Shown here: piece after piece, positions 55,643 through 64,000 of the stretch
How positions within the stretch are numbered: position 1 is the first letter of the stretch
Layout: each line of letters starts with the position of its first letter
NCBI RefSeq assembly: GCF_963675165.1
Contig: NC_087384.1
Location: forward strand, 3,362,315 to 3,426,314
Length of the DNA: 64,000 nucleotides
Origin: Halichondria panicea
Taxonomy: Eukaryota; Porifera; Demospongiae; Suberitida; Halichondriidae
Direction of reading: 5' to 3'
Notes under the pieces: model-generated
Seen by the model: only the letters and a program-made list of their open reading frames with translations
The model's database searches: none
Told to the model about the DNA's origin: nothing
Made by a program: the position numbers and the translations under genes

Positions 55643-58600
55643 ATGAGGGTACCTTGCACTATTTGCACAGAAGTTATTACTAAAGATGCTGCTGCTACAC
55701 CTTGTATCCTACAATGGTCATAGTACTGATTGCACTATGAGCTACAGTGTAGATCTAGCTCAAAATAGATCGTGACTCTGAAAAGTACCTTTAGAATCTT
55801 ACAAATGACTGTATTATATTCCACTTATTTCCCTTTACTGCAATCAGGTGGACACATCTTTCATTATGCATGGTAAGACTTCGAATAATAATATGTTGTA
55901 CATGTCTACTGATCCACACTCTTCCCCAGTGCAGCTTGCACCAGTGGGTCGCCCCAAACAAGACATGTCCCACTTGTCGAAAAAAGTGTCCTGTAAAGGA
56001 AGTATTGAAGCTATTCATAAATGGTTCAGATCCGCTATTTAGTGCCAACCTTGAAGATATTTCTTCTGAGGAAATGAAGGTATTGTCAGGGGTGTGTCTA
56101 ACAGGGGGAGAGCATAACCCCCCCCTGGCATGAAACTAATCTAGCTACAGCACAGCTCTGGCACTTGTTGTGCTGGATTTCGCTATGACTTAGTCAACAC
56201 CACGCCCAATTTAGCATTTGCAGTCGAGTCAGCAATAAGTGCACTTCATAAGAGGCGCAGTTTTATCAATGTGGGGCGTTAACAAATTTCGGTCGCGCGC
56301 TTTGCGAGCAGGTAAGCTTCAGCACCCCTGTGCTTGACTTTTAGAAATTCAGAAATTCCCCTGATGGTATGTATACATAGGTACTGTACATATTAATTAA
56401 TTGAGAAAACATCTTAGAGAAAACATCTTAGTTGTTTGTTATACGTGTATACTGTACTCTACAAGTTGGGCAGAGTCCAACCTTGTACGGGGTGGGAATA
56501 ATTGCTAGGGCTTGGCAAATTATGCTAGCATAATTTTTGGGAGACTTCTAGCAACTAGCATAATTGAGAATAATAGGGCACTAAATTAGCATAATCTATC
56601 ATGTAGCTAGATATAGACATCTATGACTGTTCTGTAAGCACTAGCCGCTAGGCAGGCATGGAAGAGTCCCTTAGAGTTGGTCTTCAACGTTGGTCCGTGG
56701 TATGTATGGACCGGCATACGATATTTGCTTTTGGGACTCGTGATCCTTTACCAATTTCTACATGATTCAATAGAAGAATAGAGGATGTAACTTAGTACGA
56801 GAGTAAAGAATAAAGAAATGAATAGTGACAAGAAAGATTAGCAAGGAGGGAGCGGGAGCGACAGGCAAGATCCTCAGAAACAGCTGAACACACAGCCTGA
56901 GTGAAGCCTGAGTGAAGGTATTACTAACTCAAAGGGTTCTGGCGTTTGCCTAACAAACGTTTTGTGTAGAAAGTGCACAAGCTCGACAGGAACAAATGGA
57001 TGCCAATAGAGTAACCCAGACTCCAGAGACCAGACAAGCACGCCTACAACAAATAGCTGCTTCCACCAAAACCAGCAGAAAGTTGCCAAACATTAAATGT
57101 TCATTACACTTACAGAGACTCTGGAGGCCACACAGGCATGCTTGGACCAACACAAGCAGAGGCATACAGTTGAGATGTGCCTCTTTTCGAACAATCTGCT
57201 GTTGAATCCAAGATGCTGAGGAGATGTTTATATTTGCAGTCATGCCAATAATGCATCTATTGACTACCACCTAGGCAATAATTATGGATACACAGGCAAC
57301 CTGCCACAAGATGTCTCTTCCAGCAGAGTTGGATGCGTCGCTTGCGTCACCCTAATTATAGTGTTGCAATTTTAAAATGGATGTCTGCAATGTGTATATA
57401 GGCATCCTGTGGCTTTGTTTCTCTGCCCATCTACTGACGGCCCACCATCATTTTCACTGTGCCACCGTTGCATTGCATAGCGAGGCAGGCTCTCCTTTTT
57501 CCTCAACGGTGCCTTCTTTCTTTCTTTCTTTCTTCGTTTGTTCCTCCAATATCTTATTGAACCTGTGGTAAAGAAAAAGGAAAGGCTTGCACAGGAGCTA
57601 TAATTATACATTGTACACAAAAGTCTCAAGCAGCTGTCGTTTTACTTTATAGGTCATAATTAACATTCCCTAAGATCGAGGGAGCTGAATTCATGTTTGG
57701 AAGAGGGTTCCCTTAAATCAAGGTTTTAGGGTATATCACGCGTGGTCTTCATTAGTGACAAGTAATTATCCACCTTAATATTACTGTCTACCGTGCCATC
57801 ACAGGAACAATTATCTATGCAAGACAGTTTGCTTAAACAGAAAGGTGCGTGTGCATATACATACTGAATACACGTTCTTGTCGTGATCAATGAATATTAT
57901 CTTTGTAGACAAGGCGCTACAAGACGCGAAGGCCTCCTTAGAGGAAGTACAAGAACACATGAAGGCATGGGAAGCGCAGTTTACATCCACTGATAAAAAG
58001 CTAAGAGCGGAGCGAGCTACCAGCTCTACACTAAAGGTACATGCAGGTTCTCACATCTGTTGCAAACTCGTACGTACATGTACTTATCATTCATGTACAT
58101 GTTTAATTGTAATAATTATATCTAGCCGTGTCTATTAGTTAGACATGTATTGCAGACTGAGACATGCTACATGTACTTCTGTGTCAGAAGGTAGATCCTC
58201 GTCCAGATGTTTGGGTTGCTACAACAAAACTTCCAGAATAGTACTAAGCCCAGTTCCTGGTGACGAAGTGGTAGAAAGACTCAATATTGTCGATTAGGGA
58301 AGCAGCATTGGTCCTACTAAGTTTATAGTCAAACTCAAAGGGCAGCACTTGACAAGCTCGTAATTATAGATAATCGAAAAAGATAGCTTCATAATTATAG
58401 CTATAGACGTTGTTTGTGACGCAGATTTTTTCAGGAATACAGTGACATTACTGAGTAAGTACCCCTACGTACATCTTTTATTACAAATAATCACTGGAAT
58501 TCGTTGAATCTAACTCCCATATAAAAAATCTTTACCAAGCCTAGTTGGCGACCTAGCTTTATTTTAGAGACGCTAAGTAAGCAAAATAAGTTAGATAAAA

Positions 58601-61600
58601 CACTACCTCTAGATTGCACCATTTGTGACAAGCATGATCTATATAATTATGCACACTCACAGATGTGTAGTTGAGGGCATTGTATGTTTTTGTAATTTGT
58701 TGACTGCGTGCATGCAATTGCAGAAGCAGTTGACTGTGATGCAGCATGAGTGTGACCGTGCCAAGTCTATACAGAAGGAGGCTGACAAAATGAAGACTGA
58801 ACTTAGTACTGTTAGAGGGTGTGTTCTTAATACAGTTTAGTATGCTTATGTGTTTAGAGTGTGACATGCAGAATTAATGCTGTGCTGAAAGGGTCCAGTG
58901 AAGAAGTGGAAGAGTTGCTAAAGAACTACTCAGCGTCTCAGTTAGCTACTTTCGTTACTGCAATCAAAGGGTACATGTACATTGTGTGTACAAACCTACT
59001 AACATAGATACATACAGTATAAGTTTTTGTAGTAATGTTTGATAGAAAAACCACAGAGCATTTTAGTACATGTATGTGTGTCCCACCCTTGCAGTGATTA
59101 CGATGTGCTCAAACAGAAAAAAAAAGCATTACAAAAGGAGAAGGATGGGCTAGCACAAGATGTCATCGTCTTAAAAACACAGGTTTAACTATTTAATTCG
59201 CTTGAGGTTGTACATTTTCATCCATGACTTTTTCTGAGTACTTAATAATACATGACTTGTACATACGACTTTGATTATCTGGTCCTCAGAACCTAAATTA
59301 TCCGGCTTGGTAATTTTCTTTAGAAAAGGGCTTGCCCCTAAATGCGCGTATGCATTGCAGCTGTTACTATGGAAACAGGCATCCTTCTTCATCTTCTGTG
59401 CATGCGCAGACAACAATGTGTCACTGATGTTTATCAATAAAGTGGGTAGATCAAGGTGTGGTTCATCTATTTGATTATCCAGTTATCCAGCCTGCCTCTG
59501 GAACCAAGGTGTTTGAGGTTCCACTTCGTATACTAACTTACATTTTAAGTTTGCCGTTGAGTTGCAGCATGTCCAAATTTTAATATAGCTATGCATGTCT
59601 GTCATCATCATTGTTTTACGGTATCATCCATTTTGTAGCTTCGTGGGAAAGATTGTGAGCTGAAAGACTGCCAGGAGAGGTTGTCAACAGCTGAGAGTGA
59701 TGTGCGTCACTTTGAACAGGAGAACAGAAACTTACGTGAAAAGGTGGAAATACTTTGCAAAGCAGCTGAATCACCTGGATCAAAGCTTGCTCTAAAACGG
59801 ATGCTGGAAAGGTTTGTATTATTCAGTGACACTGTTAAGGTTGATCGGAGGCTGCTCTCAAATAGTAGCCTCCTTTGCTAGCCATTTAGCAGCCGCTCTC
59901 AAATAGTAGCCTCCTTTGCTAGCCATTTAGCAGCCGCTCTCAAATAGTAGCCTCCTTTGCTAGCCATTTAGTAGCCGCTCTCAAATAGTAGCCCCAGTGA
60001 ACTTTGACTTGAAAACTTTTGATGACAAACTAAAGGTTGTTGAATTAGTTGGAGCTAAGAAACACCGTCTCGAATTGTAGCCTCCTCTTCCAGCAAAATG
60101 AAACATTCAGTAGCCGTGGCCTCTGGTTAAGCATAATTATCGTATTTGCTGCATGCTAGAGGAGGCTACAATTCGAGAGAGGCCACTGTTCAAGAGAGGC
60201 GTTTATTAGCCCCAGCTATTCCCTTAGTTTATTATCAAAAGTTTTTTTCACCTGCACAAACTTGAACTCTGCCATGAGAGTGTCTTTGTGAAGCACTAAC
60301 AAACTGCTACTGTAGAGACCAGTATCAGCATGACTGCCGTGCAGAGACATACTGTTTGAGATCAGCTTCTATTGGCAATAGGGAGGCTACTATATGAGTG
60401 CAGCCTTTTATACAAGAGCAGCCTCGATCCCATGCCGCACTTCCTCTGAAGATGGGCCTGCATGGTATCGACTATTTGCGCATGCGCCACCTACATGTAA
60501 TCTTTTCTGGGGACTTAACATTGTATATGCTCAGTAAAACAATGACGTCACAATGAACGGAAGTGTGATTGTGAAGGTTTCTAGCCCATCTGATATATAC
60601 CCTTAGCCTGCTATGCTAACAAAAGACTCACAGCCTGCAACAGTGTGAATGACAATCATCTGAACAGAGTGAAAGTTGACACTAGCCCCCATCTGATACA
60701 GTAACTAACCTTGGTGAAAGTCTACATGCAGACTCTATCAAAAAGAAAATAGCTGCTGCAACAAACCTACAGCTCTGTCTCTACATATGTACATGTAGCT
60801 AACGGGGAAATATCGCGCATGCGCAAACAGTCAGTAGCAGGCCTCCTTTTCTTCATTAGAGGCCTGTGAAGGAGGCTACATGTACCTCTGATCAAGCATA
60901 ATGATACATGTACAATGTAACAATCATTATTTACTTTTTGAGTCACAGTAATGTGTAGGCAGCAGCAGCAGCACAAACTTAAAATGTTTGTCCTTACAGT
61001 CCAGCCCCACTGAAGGAGCACGGTTATTGCAATCAGATGGTTGGTAGTGACATTGGAGCCAGCCCACTGTTAGCGTCTCGCACCAAGTCGAAGTCAAGGT
61101 ATAAATGCATGTGCATTAATTAACTTTTACATGTTCACTAGCCTACTAGTTGGTTAGTATTCATTGTTTTCTTGCATTAGAATTGACGCCAGTCAAGCAT
61201 CAACTTCTGATGTGGAAGTGGAGATGGCAGGATCCAAAAGAAGCCGGAATGAGCATTCTGGTACATACATGTACATGACAGTTCACTATGTAGTGAAATT
61301 TTGAAGTGTGATGATTCAGTCACTATGCACCGTATTACTAGAATATTATTGCGGGTGAAAAACCTTTGCGAATGAGCCAAATCAGCAGAAAATTTGACCT
61401 TTTGCGATCTAACTATTGCGTTCTGGCAAGGATCGTGTGTATTTACTAGTAATAATTTAGGTTTTGTGGATTTTATTGTTGCGAATTGAACAACCCTCGC
61501 AAAATTCGCAAATGTTTGATGCTCGCAAAACATTCTAGTAATACAGTATCGTGAAATGAAGTGTGATGATTGGAACACTGCATCCATAGTAACTTTTGTG

Positions 61601-62244
61601 GGACTGTGCCATATTATAGTACATGTAGGTATTAGTCAAGAGGGTTTGCACTGTTTTTTGCTTACCGGAAGCCACGCCTTTAATCTTTGCACATTATAGC
61701 AGGTTAAGAACAATTTTTGTGGAACTAATCTTCGTGTAGGATATTGCTAACCCCCACGAAAACAGCGAAAATTTCGCACTATACAGTATGTATAGCTCTT
61801 TCATTATTGTGCCATCTAAAATCTTTTGTTTCTCACTTCAGGCATTGTGTTTCCAGTTAAGAAGTTTAGAGGGTTGAGTACTTCAGAAGTAAGTCTGGGC
61901 TCCCAGATTCATTGCGGGGCACAAAGTCATGCTTTTGTACTATTAAAAGTGCACTGTACGTGTTGCATGCATGTATACACGTTACTCATTGCTTCCACAC
62001 AGAATATTGCCTCTGGATTCAATGGAATGGGTGGTCAGACGAAGTTTATCATGCCTGTATCCTTTGAATTGTGTAGAATAGTCACCTACTGCTTGTACAT
62101 AATAATTATTAATATTATCCCTAACTGTTGCAAATTCAGAAGCCAAAAGTTCCCAAGAAACCATCATTTGCTTCTTCCAGACTCATCAGTAAGCCTTTTG
62201 CCCCTAGAAAGGCACCATTAAACCAACCTAAAATTAGATTCTGA
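55643..62244 (+). CDS. TRAIP: TRAIP, RING-type E3 ubiquitin ligase, 14 exons, about 412 aa
   Basis: Exons in phase: 55643-55703, 55848-55872, 55935-56079, 57805-57844, 57909-58036, 58724-58818, 58872-58970, 59095-59182, 59639-59811, 61000-61098, 61181-61260, 61842-61888, 62003-62056, 62140-62244. The N-terminal RING is CTIC...CGHIFHYACLHQW...CPTC. A long coiled coil follows (LQDAKASLEEVQEHMKAWE, KEYDVLKQ-like GDYDVLKQKKKALQKEKDGL). The near-C-terminal GFNGMGGQTKFIMP matches the conserved TRAIP block. In animals TRAIP ubiquitylates the replicative helicase and protects genome stability; that is family knowledge. The C-terminus (APLNQPKIRF) shows no PCNA-interacting QxxhxxFF-type box, unlike the vertebrate protein, and the protein is about 55 residues shorter. 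Intron 3 (1.7 kb) and intron 9 (1.2 kb) hold repeats. Confidence 0.9.
56465..57215 (+). other. TRAIP intron 3 content: repeat arm and transposon-like low-complexity fragment
   Basis: 56465-56482 repeats the arm core of the 19998-20410 element. Around 56845-57215 a broken frame reads RERERQARSS, then TPETRQARLQQIAAS, the Arg/Gln/Glu repeat type seen in many transposon-associated proteins. Stops interrupt it and TRAIP exons join across it in phase. Confidence 0.35.
59850..59995. repeat. 41-bp tandem array, about 3.5 units, in TRAIP intron 9
   Basis: Units begin CTCTCAAATAGTAGCCTCCT and end AGCCATTTAGCAGCCG, nearly identical. The array starts about 40 bases after the donor of exon 59639-59811. 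Confidence 0.92.
60066..60190. repeat. Foldback element in TRAIP intron 9
   Basis: GTCTCGAATTGTAGCCTCCT and its reverse complement (AGGAGGCTACAATTCGAGAG) at 60168-60187 enclose about 85 bp. TAGCCTCCT links it to the tandem array just upstream, suggesting the array grew from an element arm. Confidence 0.75.
61330..61546. repeat. MITE-A copy 3, inverted, in TRAIP intron 11
   Basis: Reads as the reverse complement of 28483-28700: CCGTATTACTAGAATATT, CACCCGC/GGTGAAAAACC, CTATTGCG-TCTGGCAAGGATC, ending CATTCTAGTAATACAG followed by TA. Full length, with few differences. Confidence 0.85.
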
Positions 62245-62623
62245 GCTAGAGTGTTGATAGACTAATTCATTAATTTGTTTTCGTGTTACTATAATTATAA
62301 GCAATGGTTGTATATAATTGACAATCTGTTCAGTGGTAGCCTGTCCTGTATAATTATACAGGTGTGTCCGTTGCTCTAAGGGGACATAAATTTTACACAT
62401 GACATACTGTACAAGCACTAGTCTAAATTTTTCATGGGAGAGATAGTGGATAGTGGTGTCAATTGGGTGATGAGCCCCAAGGTATACATGTACCTGACGT
62501 TCAACCGTGGCATGCATACAAATATTCATTACTGGGTAACATAATTACTAGAGCACTGAAGTGCTAATTACCCTCCGTGGTTCTAATTACACAGTCTATA
62601 ATTGAAAATCAGTACATGTAGTA

Positions 62624-62762
62624 CCGTATAGCGAGTGTATGGGGAGGAAATGTTCGTATAATTATTATAATATTATAGAGCATCTACGAAATTATTCTAC
62701 CGCAATACGTTCAACGTAACTATATCCTAAGCTGTACAGTGTGCAAAATTACCCGCTATATA
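62624..62762. repeat. MITE-B copy with CCGTATAGCG terminus
   Basis: Starts CCGTATAGCGAGTGTATGGG and ends AAAATTACCCGCTATAT, with the TAGAGCATC, TTCTACCGCAATACGTTCAA and CTAAGCTGTACA blocks shared with 2930-3060 and, in part, 30603-30740. Confidence 0.7.
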
Positions 62763-63306
62763 AGGATATGTGTAGCTCCATTGCTGATTCAGCACTTTTA
62801 ATGGTCATGGAGAACAGCTCTAACTCTGCTTTGCGGTTCCTTGATTCTAAAATTGCTCCAACCCTGTACTGCACTCTATCTAGATTGTACTCAGCTTGTG
62901 TCAGTTAGTTCTAGCTAGCAGTGTAGTATGACAAGAACGGGGATCGGTACATTCTGGCGAAAATTGGCCGTTTTTACGGATATGAGTGATCACTGTTCCA
63001 ACTGGAAGCGACCTGGCCTATCCCAAGTTTTCGCTGGTTAGTTAGATTGAGTGTGCAATTCAATCTTGTTTGTTTTGTGCATTACACGACCTTTTACCTG
63101 ACGCACTCCGATGTCTAACAGAGTTTGACGACTGACTCTTATGGGGAATGATCGGGAATCTATAAAGCAACGATTAGGCCAGGCAAAGTAGATTAGTAGT
63201 TTCTCATCAGCCCCCTCATCACTTTAGCCTTCCCCCTAAAAGTTCATTATTCATTATTTTGGTGTGTGGCCTAATTAATGAGCCACACCTATTGTATATC
63301 AGGGTG

Positions 63307-63354
63307 TAGCCTCCTTCACTTCCCTGAGTGAAGTGCGGCCTGGGATCGAGGCTA
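63307..63354. repeat. Foldback family E hairpin
   Basis: 48-bp hairpin: TAGCCTCCTTCACTTCCCTG against GTGAAGTGCGGCCTGGGATC and GAGGCTA. The centre TCCCTGAGTGAAG is part of the stem. Confidence 0.75.
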
Positions 63355-63681
63355 ATCAGGGTGTGGTCCACAATTAATGAGTTACACCCAGCCACATGGC
63401 AATTACTGATGACGTAATGTTTGTTTTGCACTGAATAATGACGTGCCTCATCAATTTTCAAAAACCATGTGATGAGAAACTATACTGATCTACTTTAAAT
63501 TGTCAGCTAGTCACGAATGACCTTCGCTAATAGACAGTCGATAGCCGGCCGAGTTTTCGCTTTTATAATGGTTAGGCGAACAACTATAGCTAACAGTACG
63601 ATTTTTTTACAGGCCCCAAGTGGGGTAAAAATAATTATTAGATAATGATAATTATGTACAGTATAAATGCATGTACTGAGA

Positions 63682-63780
63682 TAGCCTCGACCCCCGGCCG
63701 ATCCGTCTCCAATTGAACGCTAGGTCGCCTATTTTTCAACTTCGTTCTATTAAAAAAAAATCGGCCTGGGACCGAGGCTA
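63682..63780. repeat. Foldback family E element, 99 bp
   Basis: TAGCCTCGACCCCCGGCCGA left end and TCGGCCTGGGACCGAGGCTA right end are near-perfect inverted repeats around a loop with a poly(A) run. Confidence 0.85.
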
Positions 63781-64000
63781 GTACTGAGAGTGACAAAAAA
63801 CCTTAAGGGTACACGTATAATAGTAGATAATTTTTTTCTGTGAGATGGGATTCTGCTGAGATCAGGTCAATCTCAATGGGTGTCCTAGCTTCGTGTCCCA
63901 CTGACGATCTTGCACCTCTGATTGCTTGGATGGCCGAGCGTAGGAGGGAGAAAGTTAAGCGGCACCTACGATTGACTTTCGCTAGTTAGAGAGTTTACCT

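Larger units (their letters stand above)
62245..64000. other. Intergenic region after TRAIP to window end
   Basis: No gene recognised. It contains a MITE-B copy (62624-62762) and two family E hairpins (63307-63354, 63682-63780). The last 120 bases contain structured-looking sequence (TTGGATGGCCGAGCGTAGGA), but I could not fold it into 5S rRNA or a tRNA. Confidence 0.5.

Noticed and set aside
59850-59995. CRISPR-like array
   Set aside because: Units are contiguous identical 41-mers without distinct spacers, in a eukaryotic intron.
63880-64000. Possible 5S rRNA or tRNA gene
   Set aside because: TTGGATGGCCGAGCG-like text hints at structure, but no cloverleaf or 5S box order could be drawn.

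Overview
The window is nuclear DNA from an intron-rich, gene-dense animal. The gene set (trichoplein, USP48, RSRC2, SRSF3/7-type SR protein, TRAIP, a GP63-type metallopeptidase) is metazoan. Introns are short, mostly 50-500 bp. The AT-rich non-coding DNA is full of ACATGT/TACATGTA and ATAATTAT palindromes and of small foldback elements. I infer a non-bilaterian invertebrate, most likely a demosponge; no single sequence proves this. I see no prokaryotic operons, CRISPR arrays or convincing RNA genes.

Layout. (1) 27-2452 (+): the 3' half of TCHP, cut by the window edge, convergent with (2) 3192-11089 (-): a complete 30-exon USP48 deubiquitinase. (3) 11736-17833 (-): a 16-exon secreted, probably GPI-anchored leishmanolysin-type (M8) peptidase with one apparent single-base frameshift. 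(4) 20580-27906 (+): an EHD/sarcalumenin-like dynamin-superfamily GTPase with two C-terminal membrane helices. Its third intron holds an antisense three-exon gene (22407-23375) with a TDU-like motif. (5) 27907-32590: repeat-rich DNA with several MITEs, a minisatellite and a decayed copy of the 3' end of the next gene. (6) 32591-34906 (-): an intronless, membrane-anchored laccase-like multicopper oxidase. (7) 37273-42043 (-): RSRC2, with at least one exon probably unrecognised. (8) 43845-52011 (-): a 21-exon secreted GH3 glycosidase. A roughly 2.9 kb Ginger-type DNA transposon (48896-51840; H2C2 finger, DD35E integrase, GPY/F, Ulp1 protease and PHD finger) sits in its first intron. (9) 52568-55458 (-): an SRSF3/7-like splicing factor sharing a 184-bp divergent intergenic region with (10) 55643-62244 (+): TRAIP. 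(11) 62245-64000: intergenic foldback elements.

The genes do not form one pathway. RSRC2 and the SR protein belong to mRNA splicing. TRAIP and USP48 belong to ubiquitin signalling. The M8 peptidase, laccase-like oxidase and GH3 enzyme are secretory or cell-surface enzymes, plausibly acting on matrix, phenolic or glycan substrates. The most unusual items are the multi-domain Ginger element in the GH3 intron, the two-helix EHD-like GTPase with its nested antisense gene, the intronless oxidase beside its own decayed fragment, and many foldback families carrying TA target duplications.

Exon boundaries were read by eye from GT/AG sites, reading-phase continuity and remembered family motifs. Expect occasional errors of one or two bases.
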